NCBI GenBank assembly: GCA_004362315.1
Contig: SNWL01000004.1
Coordinates: 868,001-932,000, forward strand
Source: Mycobacterium sp. BK086
GTDB lineage: Bacteria; Actinomycetota; Actinomycetes; Mycobacteriales; Mycobacteriaceae
Direction: 5' to 3'
Length of the DNA stretch: 64,000 bases
Position numbers and translations under genes: made by a program. The first letter of the stretch is position 1; each line of letters begins with the position of its first letter. Of the stretch, positions 43,321 to 51,674 are shown in pieces. A model generated the notes under the pieces. That model worked only from the letters and a program-made list of their open reading frames with translations. It did no database searches and was not told the DNA's origin.

Positions 43321-46208
43321 GTGCTTTCTCCTCTCGTCTGCGTTCGGGCTATCCCGTCATCGTCTTCCCAGAGCAGTAACTGACGAACCGATTCGCGTGT
43401 TCCATACGGGCGAAGCATCGAGCTGGCGGGGCGGGGCCGCACCTTCAGCGGCCACCAGAACCACCGGCCCAGCAGCGCCGCGACGGCCGGGGTCATGAAC
43501 GACCGCACGATCAGGGTGTCGAACAGCAGGCCCAGGGCGATCGTCGTTCCGATCTGCCCGAGAATTCGCAAGTCGGCGAAAATGAACGACGCCATCGTCG
43601 CCGCGAACACCAGACCGGCCGCCGTCACCACCGCGCCGGAGCCCGCCATCGCCCGGATGATGCCGGTGTTCAACCCGGCATGAATCTCTTCCTGGAACCG
43701 GGATATCAACAGCAGGTTGTAGTCCGAGCCCACCGCCAGCAGCAGGATGATGGCCAGTGCCAACACGATCCAGAACAGGTGGATGCCGAAGATGTCCTGC
43801 CAGATCAGGACGGACAGCCCGAACGACGCGCCCAGCGACAGCGCCACCGTTCCCACGATGACGAAGGCCGCGACGATGCTGCGGGTGATGAACATCATCA
43901 CCAGCAGGATCAGGCTCAGCGCCGCGATCCCGGCGATCATCAGGTCGTATTTCGCACCGTCCTGGATGTCTTTGTAGGTGGCCGCGGTGCCGGCAAGGTA
44001 GATCTTGGATCCGGCCAGCGGCGTGCCCTTGACCGCTTCCTGGGCCGCGTGCCGGATCGTGTCGATGTGCGAAATACCCTCAGGCGTAGCGGGATCGCCG
44101 TCGTGGGTGATGATCATCCGGGCGGCCTTGCCGTCCGGGGACATGAACAGCTTCATGCCGCGCTGGAATTCGGGGTTGGTGAACGCCTCGGGCGGAAGGT
44201 AGAACGTGTCGTCGGTTTTCGACGCGTCGTAGGCCTGGCCCAGCGCTGTGGAATTCTGTAGCGCCGCCTGAGCCTGGGCGTTGATACCCGAGTTGGTGGC
44301 GTAGTTGGTCAGGGTCAGATCGCGATTGGTCTGCTGGCTGTCGATCTGCGGCGGGATCAGCGCCAGCAGTTTCGGTTGCAGCGCATCGAGTTTCGCGATG
44401 CTGCCCGCAACATTCCCCAGTTGATCGGTCAGCGCGTCAATGCCGTCGAGTGCGTCGAACAGCGAGCGCAGCGCCGCGCAGACCGGGATGTCGTAACAGT
44501 GCGGTTCCCAATAGAAGTAGTTGCGCATGGGCCGGAAGAAGTCGTCGAAGTTCGCGATCTTGTTGCGGAGATCCTGGGCGGTCGTGACGGTGTCCTGGAA
44601 TGCCTTGGTCTGTTCGTCGGTGACATCCTTCGACTGCTGCTGCAGCGAATACTGCTGGCGCAGAATGTCGATCGAATTGTTGATCACACCCACCTGTTTG
44701 AGCAGATCGTCGGACCTGGCCTGTTGGAAGGGCAGGTTGTTGATCTGGCCGAGGCTGCCCGCGCTCACCTGGAACGGGATCGACGTGTGGTCCAGCGGCG
44801 TGCCGAGCGGGCGGGTGATCGCCTGGACCTGCGCGATGCCGTCACTGTGGAAGACCGCCTTGGCGACGCGCTCCAGCAGGATCATGTCGGTGGAATTGCG
44901 CAGATCGTGGTCGGCTTCGATCATCAGCAGTTCGGGATTCAGGCGGGCCTGGGTGAAGTGCCGTTCGGCGGCGGTGTAGCCGACGTTGGCCGGGGCATCG
45001 GCCGGCATGTATCCGCGTGCGTCGTAACTGGTCTTGTAGTTCGGCAGGGCGATCAGGCCGATCAGCGCGATCGCGACAGTCACCACCAGGATGGGCCCGG
45101 GCCAGCGGACGATCGCGGTGCCGATCCGTCGCCAGCCCTGGGTGCGCATCGGGCGGGCGGGCTCGAACAGGCCGAAATGGCGGCCGATGATCAGCAGGGC
45201 CGGGGCGAGGCTCAGCGCGGCGATGACCGCGACCATGACACCGATGCCGGCGGGCACGCCGAGGCTGTTGAAGTACGGCAGCCGGGTGAACATCAGACAC
45301 AGCACCGCACCGGCGATGGTCAGGCCCGAACCCAAGATGATGTGCGAGGTGCCGTGATACATCGTGTTGTAGGCCGTGACCCGGTCCTCACCGGCATAGC
45401 GCGCTTCATGGAAGCGGCCAAGAAGGAAGATCGCATAGTCGGTTCCGGCGGCAATCACCAAGAGCGTCAACAGATTTGTCGAGTAGGTCGACAGCTGGAT
45501 GATGCCGGCATTGGCAAGCACGGCAACCGATCCGCGGGATGCGGTCAGTTCGATCATCACCGTGAAGATGACGAAGAACACCGTGGTGAGGCGGCGGTAG
45601 AGGAAGAACAGCATGACCGCGATCACGCCGATGGTGATCAGGGTGGTTTTCAGCGTGCCGTGGCGGCCGACTTCGAACTGGTCGGTGACCAGGGGCGCGG
45701 CACCGGTGACATAGGCCTTCAGGCCAGGCGGTGGCGGGGTGTTGTTGACGATGTTGCGTACCGAGTCGACGGACTCGTTCGCCAGCGATTCACCTTGGTT
45801 GCCGGCCAGGTACAGCTGCACCAGGGCCGCCTTGCCGTCGGCGCTCTGCGACCCGGCCGCCGTCAGCGGGTCACCCCAGAAGTCCTGGATGTGCTGGACG
45901 TGTTTGGTGTCCTGCTGCAGCTTCTTGATCAGACCGTCGTAGTAGTGGTGCGCCTCGGCACCCAGCGGCTGATCGCCTTCCAGCACGATCATCGCCGAGC
46001 TGTCGGAGTCGAACTCGCCGAAGACCTTGCCGATACGTTTGGCCGCCTGCAGCGATGGCGAGTCCTGGGGACTCAACGACACGTTGTGCGATTCGGCCAC
46101 GGTCTCCAGCTGCGGCACGAAGACGTTGGTGACGACGGCCAGGGCCAGCCAGAACATGGCGATGAGGACCGAGAACCGCCGGATGAAGTCGGCTACGCGC
46201 TGGGTCAT
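43317..46208 (-). CDS. mmpL: MmpL-family RND transporter (second copy, MmpL4/5-like)
   Basis: A 963-residue RND exporter, closely similar over its whole length to the protein at 14258-17155. The proton-relay motifs GTDYAIFLLG and GSDYNLLLIS and the NYFYWEPHCYDIPVCAALRS segment are present, as is the conserved C-terminal SSMLRPYGTRESVRQLLLWEDDD. It is coupled to mmpS upstream (ATGA overlap) and to a small membrane protein downstream (GTGA overlap). Siderophore export or drug efflux is the family expectation. Confidence 0.94.
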   Translation of the reverse strand: MTQRVADFIRRFSVLIAMFWLALAVVTNVFVPQLETVAESHNVSLSPQDSPSLQAAKRIGKVFGEFDSDSSAMIVLEGDQPLGAEAHHYYDGLIKKLQQDTKHVQHIQDFWGDPLTAAGSQSADGKAALVQLYLAGNQGESLANESVDSVRNIVNNTPPPPGLKAYVTGAAPLVTDQFEVGRHGTLKTTLITIGVIAVMLFFLYRRLTTVFFVIFTVMIELTASRGSVAVLANAGIIQLSTYSTNLLTLLVIAAGTDYAIFLLGRFHEARYAGEDRVTAYNTMYHGTSHIILGSGLTIAGAVLCLMFTRLPYFNSLGVPAGIGVMVAVIAALSLAPALLIIGRHFGLFEPARPMRTQGWRRIGTAIVRWPGPILVVTVAIALIGLIALPNYKTSYDARGYMPADAPANVGYTAAERHFTQARLNPELLMIEADHDLRNSTDMILLERVAKAVFHSDGIAQVQAITRPLGTPLDHTSIPFQVSAGSLGQINNLPFQQARSDDLLKQVGVINNSIDILRQQYSLQQQSKDVTDEQTKAFQDTVTTAQDLRNKIANFDDFFRPMRNYFYWEPHCYDIPVCAALRSLFDALDGIDALTDQLGNVAGSIAKLDALQPKLLALIPPQIDSQQTNRDLTLTNYATNSGINAQAQAALQNSTALGQAYDASKTDDTFYLPPEAFTNPEFQRGMKLFMSPDGKAARMIITHDGDPATPEGISHIDTIRHAAQEAVKGTPLAGSKIYLAGTAATYKDIQDGAKYDLMIAGIAALSLILLVMMFITRSIVAAFVIVGTVALSLGASFGLSVLIWQDIFGIHLFWIVLALAIILLLAVGSDYNLLLISRFQEEIHAGLNTGIIRAMAGSGAVVTAAGLVFAATMASFIFADLRILGQIGTTIALGLLFDTLIVRSFMTPAVAALLGRWFWWPLKVRPRPASSMLRPYGTRESVRQLLLWEDDDGIARTQTRGEST

Positions 46209-46651
46209 CCGGACTTGTCCAGGCAGTAGGTGAAGGCGTTCAGGGTGTTGACCGTTCTTTCGTCTTTCACGACGTCGTCGATCTTGATGCGGCAGCCCAG
46301 CGAATCGCTGTCACCCTGGGCGGAGACGTTGACGAAGACCGCGGGCTGGGTGGTGGTGGTGTCGTAGGTCCAGGGCAGCGTCACGTTGTCGGCTCGCTGA
46401 GGCTGCGCGTTGACGTCGGTGTAGGTGATCGTGGCAACCGTCCCCGGCGGCCCGAAAACCTCCATGACCACGTGCTTCGGGTTGAACGGGACGATGTCGT
46501 TGCCCGCACCGCTGGGCGTGGACGTGACGTCGTGGGAGCCGAAGATGCCGTGCAGGCGATAGACCGCGAAGCCCGCCACCGCGACAACCACAACGGCCAC
46601 GAGCACCATCCAGCGCCTGCTCAATCGGCGTCCGATCGAAACCCGCTGCAT
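46205..46651 (-). CDS. mmpS: MmpS-family membrane accessory protein (second copy)
   Basis: A 148-residue MmpS protein with an ATG start. A single N-terminal helix (WMVLVAVVVVAVAGFAV) is followed by the periplasmic domain, which is nearly identical to the first copy over its C-terminal half (VFVNVSAQGDSDSLGCRIKI and NAFTYCLDKSG). It forms a coupled unit with the downstream mmpL. The promoter region contains a palindrome matching that of the TetR gene at 13092. Confidence 0.93.
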   Translation of the reverse strand: MQRVSIGRRLSRRWMVLVAVVVVAVAGFAVYRLHGIFGSHDVTSTPSGAGNDIVPFNPKHVVMEVFGPPGTVATITYTDVNAQPQRADNVTLPWTYDTTTTQPAVFVNVSAQGDSDSLGCRIKIDDVVKDERTVNTLNAFTYCLDKSG

Positions 46652-46714
46652 CCGTGACCCTTTCGTGAGCGGCGACAGGCGCTGACGGCGACGAAACTTC
46701 TATAGGGTGGCTAA

Positions 46715-46727
46715 TCAACTTAGTTGA
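46715..46727. promoter_or_regulatory. Inverted repeat TCAACT-T-AGTTGA upstream of second mmpS
   Basis: A 13-bp perfect inverted repeat immediately adjacent to the TetR-type site at 46728. No equivalent is seen at the first mmpS promoter, so a second regulator may act on this copy. It could also include promoter elements for the minus strand. Confidence 0.45.
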
Positions 46728-46750
46728 CAGTACGACACGGGACCGTACTC
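46728..46750. promoter_or_regulatory. TetR-type operator matching the site at 13045-13067
   Basis: Read on the minus strand it shows GTAC, one base, GTCC, then six bases and GTAC, with the same spacing as the 23-bp palindrome upstream of the TetR gene at 13092. Outer arms AGTACG (46729-46734) and CGTACT (46744-46749) form a perfect inverted repeat. It lies 77 bp upstream of mmpS. Confidence 0.65.
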
Positions 46751-46827
46751 CACAACACTGGGAATGCGGGCATCACCGCCCCCGACACCGTCAGAAATCG
46801 GATCTGGGCGGCCCGTTGCGTCGCGAT

Positions 46828-47655
46828 CTAGCCCTGGTAGTCAGCGACCTTCGCGGTGTAGTCGTCGAGCAGTCGCAGCGTCTCGTCGCGCGGCTTCGTC
46901 GGCAGCAGCAGGTTGACCAGGCCGTATCCCAGGCCGTCGAGTCCGCGCCAGTAATCCAGGTCGATCGGTGTGCCGAAGGTCGTCAGCCGCACGTCGTGGG
47001 TTGCGCCTTCGCGCATCTGCTCGATGCGCCGGCCCAGATGCTCGATCGGAGCCGGATTGGAGATCCAGCCGGCCTGGTGCTGGATCACCCGCCGGACGGT
47101 GGCATCGGAATCGCCGCCGATGTATATCGGCAGTGGATTCTGGACTGGCTTGGGCCGCGCATACGACGCGTCGAAGTCGACGTACTTGCCGTGGTACTCG
47201 GCGGGTTCGTCGGTCCACAACGCCTTGATGGCCTCGATGCGCTCATCCATCAACGCGCCGCGCGTCTTGGGATCGGTGCCGTGATCCCGCATCTCCTCGA
47301 GATTCCAGCCCGCACCCACCCCGAGCGCGAACCGGCCGCCCGAGATCAGGTCGATGCTGGCCGCCTCCTTGGCCGTGATGATCGGGTCACGCTGAATCAG
47401 CAGCGCGATGCCGGTGATCAACTCGATGCTGGTGGTGACGGCCGCGGCGGCGGCGAGCGTGACGAACGGATCCAAGGTGCGGTAGTAGATCGACGGCAGT
47501 TCCCCACCCATCGGGTATGGGGATTCCCGGCTGGCGGGGATATGGGTGTGCTCGGCGATCGTCAGCGATCCCAAGCCGCGTTCTTCAATGGCGCGAGCCA
47601 ACGACACCGTATCGATCGTGTCGTCGTTGACGAAGGTGGAGATGCCGAATTTCAT
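46828..47655 (-). CDS. LLM-class (luciferase-like) F420-dependent oxidoreductase
   Basis: A 275-residue TIM-barrel oxidoreductase from ATG 47655 (MKFGISTFVND); a GTG three codons upstream is possible. Motifs are IAEHTHIP, the GIALLIQRDPIITAKEAASID segment and SGGRFALGVGAGWNLEEM, typical of F420-dependent luciferase-like proteins common in mycobacteria. It should reduce or oxidise an organic substrate with F420 rather than FMN. It follows the fadD12-like gene by about 27 bp and may be co-transcribed with it. Confidence 0.87.
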   Translation of the reverse strand: MKFGISTFVNDDTIDTVSLARAIEERGLGSLTIAEHTHIPASRESPYPMGGELPSIYYRTLDPFVTLAAAAAVTTSIELITGIALLIQRDPIITAKEAASIDLISGGRFALGVGAGWNLEEMRDHGTDPKTRGALMDERIEAIKALWTDEPAEYHGKYVDFDASYARPKPVQNPLPIYIGGDSDATVRRVIQHQAGWISNPAPIEHLGRRIEQMREGATHDVRLTTFGTPIDLDYWRGLDGLGYGLVNLLLPTKPRDETLRLLDDYTAKVADYQG

Positions 47656-47682
47656 GTGGACCACATTGCCACTGTCGGTGGC

Positions 47683-49332
47683 TCAGGGTTCGACGTTCAT
47701 CTCCACCAGCACCCGCCGGAGCAGCTTGCCGGTCGCATTGCGGGGCAGATCGTCGACGAAGACCACGTCACGAGGCACCTTGTGGCGAGCCAGGTTGTCC
47801 TTGACGAACTGCTTGATCTCCGCGGTGTCCAGCTCAAACCCCGGCTCGGGAACGATGAAGGCGCGCAGTCGTTTTCCGAACTCGGTGTCGTCGACACCGA
47901 CCACCGCGACCTCGGCGACGTCGTCCCGCGACTCGAGCAGGTTCTCCACTTCTTGGGGGAACACGTTCTCGCCTCCGGAGACGATCATGTCGTCGTCGCG
48001 GCCGTCGACGAACAACAACCCCTCGGCGGTGAAATGGCCCATGTCGCCGGTCGACATGTAGCCGTCGATGACCTGCTTGTGCCGGCCGTCGGTGTAGCCG
48101 GAGAACGGTGCGCCGTTGCGCACGAAGATCCGCCCGCGCCGGTTACTGCCCATCACCCGTTGATCGTGTTCGTCGTAGAGCACCACCTCACAGGTCACCG
48201 GGGCACGGCCCGCGGTGCCCGGGGCTGCCCTCAGTTCCTGTGGGGTGGCCACCGAGGCGATCGCGCACTCGGTGGAGCCGTACATGTTGTAGAGCACGTC
48301 GCCGAACAGATCCTGCACTTTTTCGGAGAGATCGGGGCTCAGCGCCGACCCGGCGACCAGGATCACCTTGAGGGAGGACGTGTCGTACTTGGCGATCACA
48401 TCGGCACCGAGTTCGACGATGCGGTGCAGCATCGTCGGGACGGCGACGAGCATGTCGGCCCGGTAGTCGGCGATCAGCGCCAGCGTGCGCTCCGCGTTGA
48501 ACCGGCGGGTGGTGACGATCTGGTTGCCCAGGGCGGCGCCGACGGTGTACGTGGCCCAGCCGGTGCTGTGGAAGATCGGCGACATGATGGCCATCGTTCC
48601 CTTGCGCGGGAACGGAATTCGATCGATAATCTGCGCCGTCGCCAGTGGTTTCACCGAGTCGCGCGGAGCGCCCTTCGGCAGACCGGTGGTCCCGCTGGTC
48701 AGGATGACCGATCCGCCCGATTTGCTCGGCGGCGGCAGCGGCTCAGAGGAATTCGCCGCCAGAATGTCGTCCAGGGTTTGCGCCTGGGCGGGCAATTCGG
48801 CGTTGTCGTCGACCCAGGTCAGCACGCGGGGAAGCTCAGCGGGCAGGGCGTCGAGCAGACCGAGGAACTCGCTGTCGTGGAGGACGACGGTGACCTTCTC
48901 GCGCTCGCAGACCTCGGCGAACTGCGGCTTGGCGAAGCCGGTGTTCATCAGCACCATGCGCGCGCCGAGCTTGCCGCAGGCCGCCATCGCCAGGACCAGG
49001 CCGCGGTGGTCACGGCACAGCACACCGACCACTGCGCCTTCGGAGACACCCAACTTCTGCAGCCCGTGCGCCAGCGCCCACGACTGGTCGTCGATCTGCT
49101 GGTAGCTCAGCGTTCCGCGCTCGTCCACGATCGCCGGCAGATCCGCATACCGGCGACCACCCAGGATCGCCATGGTGGCCTGGGGACCGTAGATCCGCGA
49201 GTACTTGGCGACCTCGACGGTGGATTTCAGGTCGGTCAGATCGAGGAACCCGGTTTCCATCAGCCGCTTGACCGCGCGGCCGGCCTCACCGACCCGTTGC
49301 AGCTTCTGCCGTACCTGGGTTGTCGCGTTCAT
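47683..49332 (-). CDS. fadD12: Fatty acyl-CoA/AMP ligase, FadD12-like
   Basis: A 549-residue ANL-superfamily enzyme. The AMP-binding core is LTSGTTGLPKG, with YGSTECA, GYMSTGDMGH, GRDDDMIVSGGENVFPQEVE and the C-terminal lysine in RNATGKLLRR. It should activate a fatty or aromatic acid to its CoA ester. The overall length and N-terminal extension resemble mycobacterial FadD12, so I use that symbol tentatively. It sits in a minus-strand cluster with oxidoreductases, an epimerase-like protein and a divergent acyl-CoA dehydrogenase. Confidence 0.88.
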   Translation of the reverse strand: MNATTQVRQKLQRVGEAGRAVKRLMETGFLDLTDLKSTVEVAKYSRIYGPQATMAILGGRRYADLPAIVDERGTLSYQQIDDQSWALAHGLQKLGVSEGAVVGVLCRDHRGLVLAMAACGKLGARMVLMNTGFAKPQFAEVCEREKVTVVLHDSEFLGLLDALPAELPRVLTWVDDNAELPAQAQTLDDILAANSSEPLPPPSKSGGSVILTSGTTGLPKGAPRDSVKPLATAQIIDRIPFPRKGTMAIMSPIFHSTGWATYTVGAALGNQIVTTRRFNAERTLALIADYRADMLVAVPTMLHRIVELGADVIAKYDTSSLKVILVAGSALSPDLSEKVQDLFGDVLYNMYGSTECAIASVATPQELRAAPGTAGRAPVTCEVVLYDEHDQRVMGSNRRGRIFVRNGAPFSGYTDGRHKQVIDGYMSTGDMGHFTAEGLLFVDGRDDDMIVSGGENVFPQEVENLLESRDDVAEVAVVGVDDTEFGKRLRAFIVPEPGFELDTAEIKQFVKDNLARHKVPRDVVFVDDLPRNATGKLLRRVLVEMNVEP

Positions 49333-49340
49333 CGGTCTCC

Positions 49341-49970
49341 TCAGACTGGAACGAATTCAGCCAGCAGCAGGTTGCTGCCCACCGCGTCGCCCTCTCCCAC
49401 GAGAGACAGCGGCGATGCCCCCGCGGCTGGGTCAAGAAGATGGGGGATGCGCAGAGCGCCCGCAGTGGTGTGCACCGTCGAGAGGGATTCGGACCGCTCG
49501 ACGGAGACCACGCCCAAAGGCGTTGGTAGCGGCCCGGATCCCGTTCCCCGCGCCTGAACGGATGTCGCGGCGGTGTGCCTTTCGTCGTCGGCATCGAATT
49601 CCAGCGCTGCGGACGCTGTGCCGCCGACGATTGCACTGACGAACGCGGCGACCAGTACCGGATCGCCCACACCGTCGTAGACCCACCGGCGGCCCAGCGC
49701 CGAGTGGTCCATCGTGGTGAGCAGCCAGTCCTCGGCGCCCTCCAGCGGCGCTTCCCGGTAGGTCAGCGGCAGTTGGATGCATCGGCCTGCATGCGGGACG
49801 ATCAGCGCCTCGATACCGACTTTTCCAGCGGGGTCGTCGAATCTGTAGGACAGCGGGGCCGTCGAGCCCGTCTCAGGATCGGCGTCGAACCAGTCGGCCG
49901 CCGCGAGCCACTGACTGACGATCTCCGGCTTTGTCGGGCGAAGGGTTGCGCCACGGTGCACGAATGCCAC
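49341..49970 (-). CDS. Maltokinase N-terminal cap-like domain protein (no kinase domain)
   Basis: A 209-residue protein with a GTG start. The pattern HRGATLRPTKPEIVSQWLAA, YRFDDPAGKVGIEALIV, PLTYREAPLEGAEDWLLTTM and HSALGRRWVYDGVGDPV is that of the stand-alone cap-like domains related to the N terminus of maltokinase (Mak). It lacks any kinase domain. The function of these orphan caps is unknown. It lies 8 bp upstream of the fadD12-like gene and 21 bp after an LLM oxidoreductase, clearly within the catabolic operon. Confidence 0.8.
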   Translation of the reverse strand: MAFVHRGATLRPTKPEIVSQWLAAADWFDADPETGSTAPLSYRFDDPAGKVGIEALIVPHAGRCIQLPLTYREAPLEGAEDWLLTTMDHSALGRRWVYDGVGDPVLVAAFVSAIVGGTASAALEFDADDERHTAATSVQARGTGSGPLPTPLGVVSVERSESLSTVHTTAGALRIPHLLDPAAGASPLSLVGEGDAVGSNLLLAEFVPV

Positions 49971-49991
49971 CCGACCAACCTACCGGTTGGG

Positions 49992-50942
49992 TCACGACGC
50001 GAAGTCGTCGACCAACGAGGCGACGAAGGCCTGAGTCCGCTCCTTGCTCCTCCTGCGTTCTTCGGAGTCTCGGCCCAGGGGCACCACGCGGGCAGCGAGG
50101 TCGGTGACCCCGGCATCGCGGTAGCTCCGCAGCCGGGCCCGCACCGTCGCTTCGTCGCCGGCGGCCATGGTGTCGCCGACGTCTTCGGCGTCGCCGTGTT
50201 CGAGGAGGCGGACGTAGTTGGGTGAGAAGTCGGCGTGCCCGAGCACCTCACTGGCGTAGGCCTTGGCGTCGTCGATGTCGCGTTCGTTGCACAACGCGAC
50301 CGGGACGCCGGCCACGACGCGGGCGGTCTCGTTTCCCGCGGCGGCGGCCAGCGTGGGCGCGACGTAATCGCCGATGGCCCGTTCGTCGGCCATCCACAAG
50401 ATCGTGCCGCCGGCGCGTTCGCCGGCGATCTTGAGCATCGCGGGTCCGAGGGCCGCCACCAGGACCGGCACCGTTTCATCGCTGACGTCGATCGGACTGT
50501 GGACGCGGTAGGAGTCGTTGTCGGTGTCGACTGTGCCCGGGCCGTGGAAGGCGGCGGCGAGGACGTCGAGGTAGTCGCGGACGAGCTTGGCGGGTTTGTC
50601 GTAGGGCAGCCCCAGCTGATCGCTGATGATCCAGTGATGCGACGGGCCCAGACCGAGAGTGAACCGTCCGCCGCAGGCCGCCTGGGTGGTGAGTGCCTGC
50701 TGGGCCATGATGAGCGGGTGGCGGGTCTGTATGGGGACGACCGCCGTGCCGATCTCGATGCGGTCGGTGGTGTGGCCGAGCAGTGCGACGGCGGTCATCG
50801 CGTCGAGGTAACCGGGCACCTGCGGAATCCAGAAGGACGCGAAACCCTGTGCTTCAGCGGTCTTTCCGTCGTCGAGTAGGCCGTCGAGCCGGTCTGCTCG
50901 CGCACGTTCCTTGTCCGAGCCGACCATCAATCCGATGCGCAT
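49992..50942 (-). CDS. LLM-class F420-dependent oxidoreductase
   Basis: A 316-residue luciferase-like protein with an ATG start. Motifs are FASFWIPQVPGYLDAMTAVALLG, RIEIGTAVVPIQTRHPLIMA and CGGRFTLGLGPSHHWI, matching the F420-dependent branch seen in mycobacterial catabolic clusters. It is distinct from the other LLM protein at 46828 and shows only family-level similarity to it. It lies 12 bp downstream of the EthD-like gene. Confidence 0.88.
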   Translation of the reverse strand: MRIGLMVGSDKERARADRLDGLLDDGKTAEAQGFASFWIPQVPGYLDAMTAVALLGHTTDRIEIGTAVVPIQTRHPLIMAQQALTTQAACGGRFTLGLGPSHHWIISDQLGLPYDKPAKLVRDYLDVLAAAFHGPGTVDTDNDSYRVHSPIDVSDETVPVLVAALGPAMLKIAGERAGGTILWMADERAIGDYVAPTLAAAAGNETARVVAGVPVALCNERDIDDAKAYASEVLGHADFSPNYVRLLEHGDAEDVGDTMAAGDEATVRARLRSYRDAGVTDLAARVVPLGRDSEERRRSKERTQAFVASLVDDFAS

Positions 50943-50954
50943 CAGATGCTTTCC

Positions 50955-51674
50955 TTACGGCACATAGCGGTCCCACTCGTGCGGGACGATGGGATGGAAC
51001 GGCGCAGCCAGCAACGGTTCCCTCTCGTGCAGTAGGGATTTCATGCGGTGGCCGACGGCGACCGGGTCGTCGTCGAGGAAGCAGTAGGTGAGGTAGTGAC
51101 CGACCGGCGCATTGGCCAGCGTCGGATCGACGTCCCGTGTCGTGGTGGTCCACACGCCGGCGACGCCGTCGACATCGCGCAGATCTATTGGTTCGTCTCT
51201 TTCGAGTAGCAGGTACACGCCCTTGATCGGCCACCACGGCAGGATGTCGGCGCCGACTTTGACTCGTCGGGCGGCGGAGCGGGTCGCGACGTCGTAGACA
51301 CCGCGCTCGACGGGCGGCAGCAGCGGCATCTTGCGGCCGGCGTCGCCGAGCGCGTGGGAGAGCTCGAGGAATCCGTCGAGTCCGCTTGGCGCACTGAAGA
51401 AATACGTCATGACGTGGTCGATCTCGTCGTATTTCTCGTGGCTTGCCGCACGCGCCGCACGGCATTCCGGTGTGGACACCAGACGCAGTGAGGCGCGCAC
51501 CTCGTGGAGCCGATGTTGTTCGGGGCGGTGGTCGAGGGTGTGCCAGCGCAGGTAGTCCGCGTCAGCGCCATCGGGATGGCGACGGGCCATCGACACGAAC
51601 AGCGTGGTGATGTCTCCGTTCCCGGTTTTCAGGACGCCGGGCGTCTCATCGGAGGGATTGCCGGGCAGGGTCAT
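50955..51674 (-). CDS. EthD-like / dimeric alpha-beta barrel hypothetical protein
   Basis: A 239-residue protein. The N-terminal segment RRHPDGADADYLRWHTLDHRPEQHR resembles the start of EthD/ABM-type ferredoxin-fold domains (W-H...DH). A second similar beta-alpha unit seems to begin near GVYLLLERDEP. No catalytic residues can be assigned. The start overlaps the stop of the epimerase-like gene by 4 bp (ATGA), implying translational coupling. Confidence 0.65.
   Translation of the reverse strand: MTLPGNPSDETPGVLKTGNGDITTLFVSMARRHPDGADADYLRWHTLDHRPEQHRLHEVRASLRLVSTPECRAARAASHEKYDEIDHVMTYFFSAPSGLDGFLELSHALGDAGRKMPLLPPVERGVYDVATRSAARRVKVGADILPWWPIKGVYLLLERDEPIDLRDVDGVAGVWTTTTRDVDPTLANAPVGHYLTYCFLDDDPVAVGHRMKSLLHEREPLLAAPFHPIVPHEWDRYVP

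Noticed and set aside
44376-46229. Plus-strand open frame of 617 codons
   Set aside because: Antisense shadow of the second mmpL gene, with low-complexity Gly/Arg/Asp composition and no motifs.
46816-49557. Plus-strand open frame of 913 codons
   Set aside because: It is antisense to the LLM and FadD12-like genes, which have clear family motifs; long antisense frames are common in high-GC DNA.
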